A stretch of 49,265 nucleotides of DNA from Candidatus Avidehalobacter gallistercoris (GCA_018715045.1 DVMH01000004.1:1-49265), one strand, 5' to 3'; shown: positions 38,483 to 47,497, counted from the first letter of the stretch. Translations and numbers: made by a program. The notes: generated from the letters alone by a model not told the origin.

Positions 38483-38538
38483 AACAATCCTCCTTATACA
38501 CAACCTTAAACACAATAATTTGCCATTTATTTATAACC

Positions 38539-38567
38539 ATTTTATCATATAAATATAGAATACACAA
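38539..38567 (-). promoter_or_regulatory. promoter of the cadherin-like protein gene
   Basis: On the minus strand, -10 TAAAAT (38539-38544) with an extended TGA lies 17 bases from a weak -35 TTGTGT (38562-38567). It sits in the 150-base gap behind cdd, with a leader of about 50 bases carrying the AAGGAGG site. Confidence 0.5.
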
Positions 38568-38632
38568 CAGGTTAATCACAAGTTTTACGCCAATATTCAG
38601 CAAAAATCCGCTGTCAGCACTCTCTATTTCTC

Positions 38633-39103
38633 TCAGCCATTAAAGCTGAAAACCCTTGGCAGCATATCGGAAAGCCGCCATACCTGCCAAACGTTTTCCT
38701 CCACCGCTCCGAAATCACCCTCAGCCGGCAGTATGATAGGGAAATCCGGACGGACAAACTCGGAGAGCACCTGCAAACAAAGGGCACAAGGCTGCGCCGT
38801 CACCGCCAAAGCCAAAGGCGGCATCTCCGGCGAAAGCAGCCCCTGCGCCACCGCCGACCATATCGCCACCCGCTCGGCGCACACCGTCGCCCCATAGGAA
38901 ACATTCTCCACATTACAGCCCAGCGTTATCTCACCGCCGGCCAACAGCAGCGCCGCCCCCACACTGAAATGCGAATACGGCGCATAGGCCCGTCCCGCCG
39001 CCAGCTCCGCCTGACGCAAAAGTTCCGGCGCGTAAACCGGCAGCATATCGGTCTGATACGCCTGCAAATTTTTGCCGTCTAATCCAGGTATTTTGTCTGC
39101 CAT
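38633..39103 (-). CDS. cdd: cytidine deaminase
   Basis: Zinc-dependent deamination of cytidine and deoxycytidine to uridine forms (pyrimidine salvage). The 156-residue protein shows YAPYSHFSVGAALLL, GCNVENVSYGATVCAERVA (zinc Cys and catalytic Glu) and PCALC (two zinc Cys). The last motif reads PCALCLQ instead of the common PCGxCRQ, a mild variation. The ATG at 39103 is chosen because GAGGTG lies six bases upstream; a GTG three codons earlier overlaps that site. It follows the methyltransferase gene by about 15 bases. Confidence 0.92.
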   Translation of the reverse strand: MADKIPGLDGKNLQAYQTDMLPVYAPELLRQAELAAGRAYAPYSHFSVGAALLLAGGEITLGCNVENVSYGATVCAERVAIWSAVAQGLLSPEMPPLALAVTAQPCALCLQVLSEFVRPDFPIILPAEGDFGAVEENVWQVWRLSDMLPRVFSFNG

Positions 39104-39118
39104 TTTGCTCACCTCATT

Positions 39119-40192
39119 TTATAATGCGTAAATATTCGTCTCCCAGCCAGGAATATACGGATGATGCCGCAAATACAGCCGGTAGGCCGGGTTCATCTGC
39201 ATCAAAAGCAGCGGCAGACGGTAAATATCCTCTGTACGGTGATATGCCGCCAGAGCCAGCTTGGATTTTCTTGCCGCCAGCAATTTTGCCGCCCCCAGCA
39301 GCGCCTGTTCCTCCGCACCCTCCACGTCAAATTTTATCATTGTGGGCGGCGCAGTCATATCACCCCGCCAGAGCCCGTCAAGGCTGACGGCCGCCGTCTT
39401 GCCCTTTGCGTCAGCCTTAATCGCCGAATTGCGCCCTGACCGCCCAGCAAACGGCAAACTACCGTCCTGCGACCAAATTGCCAGCGGCAGCGCATGAAAA
39501 TCACGCAAATTGCCGCAGTTTATCACCAGCTTGCAGTAATTCTTCGGATCCGGTTCCAAAGCCCAAATTTCCTGATAGCGGCCATCAGTCAGCCGCAGAA
39601 AATCGCGCACAGTATCACCGTCATACGCGCCCAAGTCGAGATAAACCTCATCCTCTTGCAGGTTAAGCAAGCGCCACGCTGCATCGCGCGGACTTTCCGC
39701 CGCCCAGAGATACTGCGGCTTTCCCGTCCAGAGGTAGGCTAAATAATTCTCATACACCTGGCGGGAGAGCTCATCCGCCCAAACATCCGCCGCCGCCAAA
39801 AGTTCACTGTTATGCGCTGCCGTGAACGCTTCGTCAAACAGCGCCCCGCCAAAAAGCGGCAAATGCGGTGCGTATACCTCCTGCTCCTGCGTTAACGCGC
39901 GGATACGCGCCAGTACTTCCGGACGCTCGGTGCCAAAGCTCACCAGCACGCACATTGCGCCGAAGCGCTCTTTCGCCTGCGCATATGTCAGAACCGGCAG
40001 CCCATGGAAGTTCTGCCCGCGCACAAATTCGTCGCTGGCAAAGATACCGGCAGGCCTCAAATCATATTGCGCCAGCGCCGATATCAGCTTGTCCGCTCCG
40101 TCGCCCATGCCGTACAGCACCAGAGGTTTTTTTTGGTGCCGAAGCCGCGCGAAAAGCGGCTCTTCTTCCCGCCAGACAGACTGCACCGTCAT
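39119..40192 (-). CDS. FkbM family methyltransferase with N-terminal Rossmann-like domain
   Basis: The C-terminal half is an FkbM-type SAM-dependent methyltransferase, with the SAM loop YLDLGAYDGDTVRDFL near 184-197, an acidic strand end ALEPDPKNY and the later MIKFDVEGAEEQALLGA. The N-terminal 120 residues form a nucleotide-binding-like fold (LVLYGMGDGADKLISAL, CVLVSFGTERPEVLARI) of the type fused to sugar-modifying enzymes. The acceptor, probably a glycan or surface sugar, is unknown. The ATG at 40192 touches the AGGGGGG site, so a GTG two codons later (40186) may be the true start. Confidence 0.82.
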   Translation of the reverse strand: MTVQSVWREEEPLFARLRHQKKPLVLYGMGDGADKLISALAQYDLRPAGIFASDEFVRGQNFHGLPVLTYAQAKERFGAMCVLVSFGTERPEVLARIRALTQEQEVYAPHLPLFGGALFDEAFTAAHNSELLAAADVWADELSRQVYENYLAYLWTGKPQYLWAAESPRDAAWRLLNLQEDEVYLDLGAYDGDTVRDFLRLTDGRYQEIWALEPDPKNYCKLVINCGNLRDFHALPLAIWSQDGSLPFAGRSGRNSAIKADAKGKTAAVSLDGLWRGDMTAPPTMIKFDVEGAEEQALLGAAKLLAARKSKLALAAYHRTEDIYRLPLLLMQMNPAYRLYLRHHPYIPGWETNIYAL

Positions 40193-40199
40193 CCCCCCC

Positions 40200-41162
40200 T
40201 TATATCAACAAAAATACCGCGTAACATAAAAGAGCCAGACAAAAGCCCAAAAGCTTCCAACGCCCGCGCCGCGCGTAAAGCACCGGCAGCATGGAGGCAA
40301 CAGCCAGCGCCCCCAGCGCCAGCAGCCGATACGCCTGCTCATCGAAGATATAGATAGTACCGGCAGTATAGAGAAGATCTGACAGCGCAAGAATACTGAA
40401 ATTGAACAGATTGCTGCCAAGGATATTGCCACAGGCCGCGTTAAAATTGCCCAGCCGTACCAGCTGGATCGTGGAGACCAGCTCCGGCAGCGAGGTGGCA
40501 ACGCCAAGAAACAGTGCGCCGGCCAGCGATGTTTCCAGATCATAAGCCAGCTTCAGCTGCTCCGTCACCAGAGTCAGAGCAATACTTGTCAACACCAACA
40601 ACGCCGCCAGCCCGGCGAAGCGTATAAGCAGCCGCCCGGCGTCCGCCTCCGCCGACTCCGAAGCGTCTTCATCCTCGGCAGAAAGCGAACGCACTCCCAG
40701 CGCATACAGCAAAAAAATCAGCCAGGATACGATGTTCAGACCGGCAAAATAAATATTGAACCGCACGGTAAGTATGGCAAGCAGGGCATAAATCAGCAGC
40801 ACCGCCATAAGCGGCAGGCGCTGCTCCCGCGCCGCCGACTGACTGTATACCCTGCGAAAAAGCAGCAGCGAAACCGCTGCAAGCGCTGCCAGATTAAACA
40901 GGTTGCTGCCCAGAATGTTGCCAACCACCATCTGCGGTTCGTTCAGAAAAGCCACGGCGGCCAAGCTGGTGAACAGCTCCGGCAACGACGTCACCGCCGC
41001 CAGCAGCACCCCTCCCAAAAATGCGCCGGACAGGTTCGTCGCCTTATCCAGCGTGTCCACACAGACCGAAAGCGCCAGCGAGAGTAAAATTACCAGTACA
41101 GCCAGCCCGGCATAAACAAACAGCATCAGCAGCAACCGCCTTATCACAAGCGTTTGCTTCAT
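40200..41162 (-). CDS. Na+/Ca2+ exchanger family (CaCA) membrane transporter
   Basis: A 320-residue integral membrane antiporter with about ten hydrophobic segments in two inverted halves. The two alpha repeats are plain: AAVTSLPELFTSLAAV with GNILGSNLFNLAAL, and GVATSLPELVSTIQLV with GNILGSNLFNFSIL. The acidic Glu in each TSLPE motif is the cation site. A short acidic cytoplasmic loop separates the halves. It probably exchanges calcium for sodium or protons at the cytoplasmic membrane. No strong Shine-Dalgarno sequence precedes the ATG. It lies between the asparaginase and the methyltransferase genes. Confidence 0.9.
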   Translation of the reverse strand: MKQTLVIRRLLLMLFVYAGLAVLVILLSLALSVCVDTLDKATNLSGAFLGGVLLAAVTSLPELFTSLAAVAFLNEPQMVVGNILGSNLFNLAALAAVSLLLFRRVYSQSAAREQRLPLMAVLLIYALLAILTVRFNIYFAGLNIVSWLIFLLYALGVRSLSAEDEDASESAEADAGRLLIRFAGLAALLVLTSIALTLVTEQLKLAYDLETSLAGALFLGVATSLPELVSTIQLVRLGNFNAACGNILGSNLFNFSILALSDLLYTAGTIYIFDEQAYRLLALGALAVASMLPVLYARRGRWKLLGFCLALLCYAVFLLI

Positions 41163-41198
41163 TTTAAGCTGCCGGACGGCAAAATATGTTAGCCTTCT

Positions 41199-42185
41199 TT
41201 AGTATTCTATAAAGCAGCGGGCAATATCGGCATTGCCAAGGTTGCACGCCAGCGCCAGCATCAACAGCACCCGTGCTTTTTGCGGCGAAAAATCGCCGCC
41301 TGCAATCAGACCTGACAGCGTCGCCCGCGTCAGCCCCGTCTGGCAGCGCGAAGTCACCACGCAGACCACGCCCTCGCCCATAATTTCATTTAGATGCTCG
41401 CCCACCGCATCGGAAAAGGTACCGTTGCCGAAGCCCGCTACCACTACGCCGCAAGCGCCCAGATCGGCCATCACGTTCAACAGGCGCGCGTCCGCCCCGC
41501 CCGACATATAGAAAATATCCACCGGGGGCAAATCATGCACGTCAGAGAGTTTAAACTCGCTGTTATAGGTGTGGCGCGAACAAGGCGCGGCAAAGAAACG
41601 CACCGTTCCCGCCAGCACATAGCCAAGAGTGCCAAAATCACCACCGCAGAACGTATGAACCCGGCAGCTATCCTGCTTCACCGCGCCGCGTGCCGAAAGA
41701 ATCGTGTCGTTCAGCACTACCAGCACCCCCTTGCCGCAGCTGGCATCATCGGCTGCTACTGCAACCGCGTTATAAAGGTTAACCGGGCCGTCGGATCCAT
41801 AGGCGGAAAGCGGGCGCATCGCGCCCACCACCACCACTGGTTTTTGTGTTGTCAATGTCAGATTCAAAAAATACGCCAGTTCCTCCAGAGTATCGGTGCC
41901 GCTGGTAATCACCAAACCATCCACTGTGCAGTCCGCCAGCAGCTCCGCCGCACGACGGGCAATGCTCAGCCAAACCTCCGGCGTGGCATTTTCGCTGGCA
42001 ATACTGCAAAAATCCTCCGAAATAATTTCCGCCAGTTCGTTGATTTCCGGCACGCGGTGCAACAGACTGTCAATCACTGCCGCGCCAGCCGTATAACCAA
42101 AAAAATCGACTGGCGAGGGAGCCAAACCAGCAATCGTGCCGCCGCTGCCCAAAATATAGATCCGCTTTTTCTTTTGCTCTATCAT
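41199..42185 (-). CDS. L-asparaginase
   Basis: Hydrolyses asparagine to aspartate and ammonia. The first active-site threonine is in LGSGGTIAG. The second active-site block reads ITSGTDTLEELAYF, where serine replaces the common histidine. The tyrosine in FFGYTAG, the aspartate in YGSDGPVNLYNAV and the lysine in RGAVKQD are retained. The protein has 328 residues and no signal peptide, so it is cytoplasmic even though the sequence resembles type II enzymes. It follows the thioredoxin-reductase-like gene by 30 bases. Confidence 0.92.
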   Translation of the reverse strand: MIEQKKKRIYILGSGGTIAGLAPSPVDFFGYTAGAAVIDSLLHRVPEINELAEIISEDFCSIASENATPEVWLSIARRAAELLADCTVDGLVITSGTDTLEELAYFLNLTLTTQKPVVVVGAMRPLSAYGSDGPVNLYNAVAVAADDASCGKGVLVVLNDTILSARGAVKQDSCRVHTFCGGDFGTLGYVLAGTVRFFAAPCSRHTYNSEFKLSDVHDLPPVDIFYMSGGADARLLNVMADLGACGVVVAGFGNGTFSDAVGEHLNEIMGEGVVCVVTSRCQTGLTRATLSGLIAGGDFSPQKARVLLMLALACNLGNADIARCFIEY

Positions 42186-42215
42186 TTCCGCTCGATCTCC
42201 AAAAAAATTATTGAT

Positions 42216-43121
42216 TTAGGCCCCACGCAAATACGAGATGGCCGCAGAAGCAGCCACCGCGCCATCCGCCGCCGCCGTTACCAGCTGACGCAAAGGCTTT
42301 TCCCGGCAGTCGCCCGCTGCAAACAGTCCGGGGATATTAGTCTTACAGTCCTCGCCCACCAGCAGATAACCCGCTTCGGAGAGAGTTACATAAGGCTGCA
42401 AAAGCTCGTTTGCTGGTATTTTGCCCACCGCCAGAAAGGCCGCGGATACCGGCAGTTCTTCCTCGCCCGCCGGCGTGGTCAGGAGCAATTCCTCCAGCCT
42501 TTTCTCTCCCGTGATCTCCGCCACTTCAGCCGGCATATGGGCAACAATTCTACTCTCCTGGGCGGCTCGCTCGGTCAGCGCCTTTTCAGCACGGAACTCA
42601 CTTCGTCGGTGAATCAGATGCACACGGGAACATATACCCGCCAAAAACAGCGCTTCTTCCAGCGCCGTATTGCCGCCGCCGATGACCGCCACTTCCTGGC
42701 CGCGATAAAGCGCGCCGTCACAGGTGGCGCAAAAAGAAACTCCGCGCCCCAGAAATTTCTCCTCGCCAGGACAATGCAGGCGTCTGGGGCTAACGCCCAC
42801 TGCCCAAATAAGCGTGCGCGCCTGATACTGACCGCCTGTCGTAGTCACCGTTTTAACCGCGCCTTCCGGTTCGATTTGTTTAGCCGCCTCGTATTTGATT
42901 TGCAGACCCACTGCCTCCACCTGCTCTAAAAGCTGCTGTGCATAGGCCGCCCCGCTGATTTTGGGAAGCGCCGGGTAATTTTCCACCTCAGGGCTCACTA
43001 CGATTTGGCCGCCATGTACCTCCGCCTCCAGCAGCAGTGTGGAAAGTCCTCCCCTGAGCGTATACAGCGCGGCTGAAAGCCCCGCCGTGCCGCCGCCGAT
43101 AATTATAACGTCATAAATCAT
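42216..43121 (-). CDS. thioredoxin-disulfide-reductase-like flavoprotein
   Basis: A 301-residue pyridine-nucleotide disulfide oxidoreductase of the thioredoxin reductase type. It has an N-terminal FAD fold (YDVIIIGGGTAGLSAALYTLRGG), the redox pair CATCDG near residue 132, an NAD(P) fold (VAVIGGGNTALEEALFL) and a C-terminal FAD block (IPGLFAAGDCREKPLRQLVTAAADGAVAA). Reduction of thioredoxin is the likely role, but a ferredoxin- or other disulfide-linked partner cannot be excluded. The NAD(P) loop is followed by HRRSEFRAEK, an arginine-rich segment that suits NADPH. It starts two bases after mscS. Confidence 0.9.
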   Translation of the reverse strand: MIYDVIIIGGGTAGLSAALYTLRGGLSTLLLEAEVHGGQIVVSPEVENYPALPKISGAAYAQQLLEQVEAVGLQIKYEAAKQIEPEGAVKTVTTTGGQYQARTLIWAVGVSPRRLHCPGEEKFLGRGVSFCATCDGALYRGQEVAVIGGGNTALEEALFLAGICSRVHLIHRRSEFRAEKALTERAAQESRIVAHMPAEVAEITGEKRLEELLLTTPAGEEELPVSAAFLAVGKIPANELLQPYVTLSEAGYLLVGEDCKTNIPGLFAAGDCREKPLRQLVTAAADGAVAASAAISYLRGA

Positions 43122-43123
43122 GC

Positions 43124-43927
43124 TTACACCTCCCGTTCGATATGTACATCCAGCTGCGGATAAGGTATGGAGATATCCTCCTGCTTAAAGCGCCGCAGAA
43201 CTTCTTCCTGTAAATAGTAGAACACCGGCCAGTAGTTATCGCTGGCGCACCACGCGCGGAAATCCAGCTCCACCGAGGCGTCCTTATGCGCCGCCACGCC
43301 GACAAACGGCTCTGGATCTTGAAGAATTTTCTCGTTAGCTGCCGCGATATCCAGCAGCACCCGACGCGCCTGGTCGATATCGTCACCGTAGCCAATATTT
43401 ACTTTCACGTCCACCCGGCGAGCTTCTTTCCGCGAGCAGTTGACAATAACATTGCCGATAAGAGTATTGTTCGGCACCACTACATACTTATTATCCAGCG
43501 TATGCAGGCGGCAGTTAAAGAGATGAATTTCATCGACCACACCGCTCTGCCCAGCGCTCTCGATAAAATCGCCCGCCTCAAACGGCTTGTTAACAATAAT
43601 AAGTATTCCCGCCGCCAGATTGGAAAGGCTGTTTTGCAGGCCCAAGGCAATAGCCGCTGCCGCCGCCGATAACAGCGCTACCAGCGATACCACCGATACG
43701 CCCAGGGTAGAAAGCACAATGACCGCCAAAATGATAAACAATACCGTCTTGACGCAGATCCGCAGATAGCCCACCACGATCTTATCCAGTCGCGATCTGG
43801 ACGCCGTCTTATCAATAAACATCAATATCAGGTCAATAATGATCAACCCGATGATAAAAGTGACCGCCGCCGCCAGCACATGCTCGCCTATGGCCTGCGC
43901 TTTTTCCAACACAAAATCCGTATTCAT
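43124..43927 (-). CDS. small-conductance mechanosensitive channel (MscS family)
   Basis: A 267-residue membrane channel that releases solutes on hypo-osmotic shock. It has three hydrophobic segments, the third being the pore helix with the Ala/Gly pattern VSLVALLSAAAAAIALGLQNSLSNLAAG. The beta domain carries KPFEAGDFIES and VVPNNTLIGNVIVNCS, the MscS signature, and an alpha-beta C terminus follows. AAGGGG precedes the ATG. It is followed after two bases by the thioredoxin-reductase-like gene, and lies 47 bases behind cobC. Confidence 0.93.
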   Translation of the reverse strand: MNTDFVLEKAQAIGEHVLAAAVTFIIGLIIIDLILMFIDKTASRSRLDKIVVGYLRICVKTVLFIILAVIVLSTLGVSVVSLVALLSAAAAAIALGLQNSLSNLAAGILIIVNKPFEAGDFIESAGQSGVVDEIHLFNCRLHTLDNKYVVVPNNTLIGNVIVNCSRKEARRVDVKVNIGYGDDIDQARRVLLDIAAANEKILQDPEPFVGVAAHKDASVELDFRAWCASDNYWPVFYYLQEEVLRRFKQEDISIPYPQLDVHIEREV

Positions 43928-43974
43928 AATATCTACCCCTTAAAATATGCCCCGATTTATACAAAAAAATAAAT

Positions 43975-44568
43975 TCAAAACAGCCTCTCTGGCTCCGGCA
44001 GCCGCTTTTGCCGCCAAAGTTCCCTGTCCAGCCAAACGCGCCAGCCGCCACCGTTTTCCGTCATAAAATCGTAATAGCCTCTCCCGGTATACGATGCAAG
44101 CAACGCCATAATGGTGCCGCCATGCACCACTAAAGCCGCCCTGTTAATGTGCTGGTATAAGATAAGCTCCGCCACCTGTTCAAAGCCGCGTATACAGCGG
44201 GCGGCAAACTCCGCCCGGCTCTCGCCGCCAGGAAAAGGAAGTTCGCCGCCGCTTGCCACCCATTCTTGATAAGCCACGCTGCCGCTCAAATCCTGATAAT
44301 TCTTATGCTCAAAAGCACCGAAATCACACTCGCGAAAGTCGTCGATAACCAGCGGCGAAAGTTGCGGGTAAATTATCGCTGCAGTCTGCCGGCAGCGCAG
44401 CAATGGGCTAACAAACACCATGTCCGCCTCCGGATACCGTTTCCCCGCCAAATGCTCACGCAGCGCTCCCACTCCTGCGGGGCAAAGCGGCTCGTCCGTC
44501 TGACCGATGTATTCCCGGCGCAGGTTGCCTGCCGTCTGACCATGGCGAATTAACAAAAGCTCTGTCAT
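43975..44568 (-). CDS. cobC: histidine phosphatase family protein, probable alpha-ribazole phosphatase
   Basis: A 197-residue phosphoglycerate-mutase-like phosphatase with the phospho-histidine motif LLLIRHGQTAGN at the N terminus and the second histidine in LVVHGGTIMALLA. The ECDFGAFE block is typical of CobC. Its place directly behind the cobalamin genes supports dephosphorylation of alpha-ribazole-5'-phosphate or cobalamin-5'-phosphate, the last step of nucleotide-loop assembly. On sequence alone it could be a general histidine phosphatase. It starts 7 bases after the short CobU paralog. Confidence 0.82.
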   Translation of the reverse strand: MTELLLIRHGQTAGNLRREYIGQTDEPLCPAGVGALREHLAGKRYPEADMVFVSPLLRCRQTAAIIYPQLSPLVIDDFRECDFGAFEHKNYQDLSGSVAYQEWVASGGELPFPGGESRAEFAARCIRGFEQVAELILYQHINRAALVVHGGTIMALLASYTGRGYYDFMTENGGGWRVWLDRELWRQKRLPEPERLF

Positions 44569-44575
44569 AGCATCC

Positions 44576-44974
44576 TCATTTCAACTGCTGTGGCAGGCCG
44601 CAAAACACACGCCAAACGCCCTCCGCCTGAGCCGCAAGCCGGCAGCAGCTGCGTCCGACCATCTCACGGTGTTCACGCCCCTCTCGTTCGATTGGCACCA
44701 GGCCAGCGCCAATCTCGTCACACAAAACAACGAAACCCGGCCGCGCTGCTAAAGCGTCCAGCCATGTTTCCAAACATACTGAGTCCACACCGGAAATACG
44801 CTCAAGCAGCAAATGCAGGCCGCAAAGCGCCCGATGCTCAGCCATATCCGGCAATTCGCCCGGCGTAAGCTCCAGCTGCGCACCGTCAGCAATTTCGTTG
44901 TATGCCAGATTAAACTGCCGCCGCGCCCAGACCAGTTTGCCTTGATTGGCGCCTCCCACTACCAAATACATCAT
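44576..44974 (-). CDS. short CobU paralog with degenerate P-loop
   Basis: A 132-residue protein that aligns with both ends of CobU. The N terminus reads YLVVGGANQGKLVWARR, a P-loop where leucine replaces the Ser/Thr after the lysine. The middle, including the guanylylated-histidine segment, is missing. The C-terminal block is well kept: LCDEIGAGLVPIEREGREHREMVGR to VFCGLPQQLK matches the NEVGxGIVP region of CobU. It is unlikely to be a complete kinase/guanylyltransferase and may act with the full-length paralog two genes upstream. It lies between cobS and cobC, so a cobalamin role is likely. Confidence 0.7.
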   Translation of the reverse strand: MMYLVVGGANQGKLVWARRQFNLAYNEIADGAQLELTPGELPDMAEHRALCGLHLLLERISGVDSVCLETWLDALAARPGFVVLCDEIGAGLVPIEREGREHREMVGRSCCRLAAQAEGVWRVFCGLPQQLK

Positions 44975-44985
44975 TTCCTCCCAAA

Positions 44986-45759
44986 CTATAACACCTGCAA
45001 TTTTTGCAGGACTAACAGCATAATCAACCAGCCAAGCTCAAGCATCTGCAAAAACCAGCCTGCCAAATCACCGTTGATACCGCCGAAATCACGGTATGAC
45101 ACCCGGCGGAACAGCCAAAAGCAGCCCGCCGCAAGCCCCAGCGAGAGCACACCGGCAAGCCAGTTCATGCCCAGCATCACCCCGGCAATCAGCACCAGCC
45201 AGCAGCAGAGAGCCGCTGTCACCCCGCTCCGTTCCGCGTTACCGGCAAACGTGGCCGCCAAACCGCTTTTCTTAGCGCAGCGCAAATTGACAATGCCAAG
45301 GCCGGAAAGTGTACGACAAAGCGGGAACATCAGCGCCGCCCAAAAGCAAACGGGAGCCGCAGGTCTTATTTCTGTCCACACGGCAAAATACGCCAGCAGA
45401 TAACAGACCAGACTGATCAATGCAAACGCGCCGATATGAGAATCTTTCAGTATCTCCAGCCGGCGTTCTTTCGTCTGCCAGGAGCTCAGCGCGTCCGACA
45501 CGTCACAGAAACCATCCATATGGATGCCCCCGGTGATCAGCACGGGAATCAGCGTACAGCCCGCCGCAAACAATACCCGGCCAAACGCCAGCTTCACAGA
45601 CAACCAACACCAAAGCAGCAGCACAGCGCTCACCAGAAGCCCCACCAGCGGAAAAAACGCCAGCGCATACGCCATGTTTTGACGCGTCCAATTAATCTGC
45701 GGCACCGGCAGCTTGGAATAGAGCGATAGCGCCACCAGCATACTTTTCCAGATGTTCAT
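44986..45759 (-). CDS. cobS: adenosylcobinamide-GDP ribazoletransferase (cobalamin synthase)
   Basis: Membrane enzyme that joins adenosylcobinamide-GDP with alpha-ribazole (phosphate), giving adenosylcobalamin (phosphate). The 257-residue protein has about six hydrophobic segments. The family motif GGIHMDGFCDVSDALSS lies at about 77-93, followed by LKDSHIGAFA, which hold the metal and phosphate ligands. Its start overlaps the cobU stop in ATGA (45756-45759), showing coupled translation. The C terminus is followed after 11 bases by the short CobU paralog. Confidence 0.95.
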   Translation of the reverse strand: MNIWKSMLVALSLYSKLPVPQINWTRQNMAYALAFFPLVGLLVSAVLLLWCWLSVKLAFGRVLFAAGCTLIPVLITGGIHMDGFCDVSDALSSWQTKERRLEILKDSHIGAFALISLVCYLLAYFAVWTEIRPAAPVCFWAALMFPLCRTLSGLGIVNLRCAKKSGLAATFAGNAERSGVTAALCCWLVLIAGVMLGMNWLAGVLSLGLAAGCFWLFRRVSYRDFGGINGDLAGWFLQMLELGWLIMLLVLQKLQVL

Positions 45760-46292
45760 ACGCCAAAGTCCTCCGCTTTTCTCTTATGATAGATGGGCAG
45801 GCCACAGCAGACCTCCACCACACAGTCAGCCGCCGCCGCAATCAGGCAGTTCAGCCGCCCAAGCGCGGTTATATATGTCCGCATTTCCGGCGTACAGGGA
45901 GCGCCTGCGCTGAAAACGTCATTGGAAACAACCACCACATCAAGTCCTTCCGCCAGCAGTCGCTCGATACCCGCCATAATAGCATCCGGTGCGTTTACCC
46001 CCGCACCGCCCGTAAGATACAATTCGTTTCCCAGCAGCGTAGAAGCACATTCCAGCAATGCCGCCGCGCCGGGGCAATATAAATCCAGACCAGCCAGATC
46101 AAGCGCCCTTTCTACGGTATGAAAGCCTTTGCCCGCACGCATCTGCCGGTGGCGGCAAATGCGGCGTTCGCTCTCTGCGTCATCCACCTGCATGGTGGCG
46201 ATATAATAACGCTGGGAGGATAAGCTCACCGCCAGCTGTTCCGCATATTCAGATTTGCCGCTGGCCGCGCCGCCCAGCACCAATGCAAGCAT
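45756..46292 (-). CDS. cobU: adenosylcobinamide kinase / adenosylcobinamide-phosphate guanylyltransferase
   Basis: Phosphorylates adenosylcobinamide and activates it with GTP to adenosylcobinamide-GDP. The Walker A motif is intact (LVLGGAASGKSEYAEQL), and the segment YIATMQVDDAESERRICRHR holds the guanylylated histidine. The C-terminal block, which should read like NEVGxGIVP, is VSNDVFSAGAPCTPEM and so is altered, while the short paralog keeps that region. The protein has 178 residues, the usual size. The ATG at 46292 is preferred to one five codons upstream, which overlaps the Shine-Dalgarno sequence. It is coupled to cobS by a four-base overlap. Confidence 0.85.
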   Translation of the reverse strand: MLALVLGGAASGKSEYAEQLAVSLSSQRYYIATMQVDDAESERRICRHRQMRAGKGFHTVERALDLAGLDLYCPGAAALLECASTLLGNELYLTGGAGVNAPDAIMAGIERLLAEGLDVVVVSNDVFSAGAPCTPEMRTYITALGRLNCLIAAAADCVVEVCCGLPIYHKRKAEDFGV

Positions 46293-46398
46293 AGTGCCCT
46301 CCCTCATGGGTATTAATAAAATTTTCCGCTATATGTGTTTAGTTTCGCTATACTAAATTTCGCAGAGAAAAATTATCCAGGCCCTGTTAAAAGATTTT

Positions 46399-47466
46399 TC
46401 AAAGCTTTTCTTCCAATTCAGTATAATCCGCCAACCGCGCTTCGGCATAAGTGCTCATCTCATTGTAGACGGCAAGCCCCAATTGCAGCACGGGCAGAAA
46501 CGCCACAGCGCCTGTTCCCTCTCCCAGACACATATCAGCCTGCAGGGGAGCGCGCAACTCCAACGCCTGCAACACCATTTGTCCGGCCGGCTCCTTAGAA
46601 CAGTGGCTGGCCAGCATATAATCACCCGCCAAGGGGCAGATACTTTTTGCCACCAGCGCCGCCGTAGCCGAAATAACGCCGTCGATCAGCACAGGCAGCT
46701 TATATACCGCGCCGCCCAGAAAGACGCCGGCCAAACCAGCGATATCCAAACCGCCCACCTTGGCAAGAACGTCCAGCGCATCATCAGGATCAGGATTATT
46801 CACCGCAACAGCCTGTTTGATAGCGTTGATTTTGCGCTGCATACCTGCGCGCGTCAGCCCCGAGCCTTTGCCGGTCATCTTTTCCACCGGCTCGTGCAGC
46901 AAAACGCTTAAAATAGCGCTGCTGGTGGTGGTGTTACCGATACCCATCTCCCCGGTGGCAATCACATCATAACCAGATAAAGCCAGCTGCCCCACCATAT
47001 CAATACCAGCGGCAATGGCGCGCTTGGCCTCGTCCAGCGTCATGGCCGGTTCATGTACTATATTTTTGGTGCCCATCGCGATTTTGCGGTCAATGATACC
47101 GGGATTATCAAATATATGGTTAACACCGATATCCACGGGGAAGATATCGATTCCCGCGTGTCTGGCCATGATGGCCACGCTGGTGTTACCATGGGTAAAA
47201 TTCTCGGTGACGGAGGTGGTCGCTTCCTGCCCCACCTGGCTCACACCCTCGGCCACAACACCGTTATCCGCGCACATGATGATCAGCCCGGGTTTGCTCA
47301 GCGTCACCCTGGCCGTACCGCGCATGGCCGCCACCCGGCAGATGTACTCCTCCAGCATCCCCAGGCTGTAAAGAGGCTTGCCGAGACTTTTCCAATGTTG
47401 ATAAGCCGCATCATAGGCTGCTGCCGACGCGGGCTGAATTTTTGTCAACGCTTCCGATAATTCCAT
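46399..47466 (-). CDS. cobT: nicotinate-nucleotide--dimethylbenzimidazole phosphoribosyltransferase
   Basis: Makes alpha-ribazole-5'-phosphate from nicotinate mononucleotide and a lower-ligand base. The 355-residue protein is clear from IIMCADNGVVAEGVSQV, FTHGNTSVAIMARHAG, GEMGIGNTTTSSAIL, the KVGGLDIAGLAGVFLGGA block and the C-terminal LGEGTGAVAFLPVLQ with its catalytic glutamate. GAGGAGG precedes the ATG. It is the first gene of the cob cluster. A 106-base AT-rich gap without visible structure separates it from cobU. No cobalamin riboswitch fits into the 80 bases upstream. Confidence 0.96.
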   Translation of the reverse strand: MELSEALTKIQPASAAAYDAAYQHWKSLGKPLYSLGMLEEYICRVAAMRGTARVTLSKPGLIIMCADNGVVAEGVSQVGQEATTSVTENFTHGNTSVAIMARHAGIDIFPVDIGVNHIFDNPGIIDRKIAMGTKNIVHEPAMTLDEAKRAIAAGIDMVGQLALSGYDVIATGEMGIGNTTTSSAILSVLLHEPVEKMTGKGSGLTRAGMQRKINAIKQAVAVNNPDPDDALDVLAKVGGLDIAGLAGVFLGGAVYKLPVLIDGVISATAALVAKSICPLAGDYMLASHCSKEPAGQMVLQALELRAPLQADMCLGEGTGAVAFLPVLQLGLAVYNEMSTYAEARLADYTELEEKL

Positions 47467-47497
47467 TTCTGTGCCTCCTCGCCAACTGTTAAGTTAT

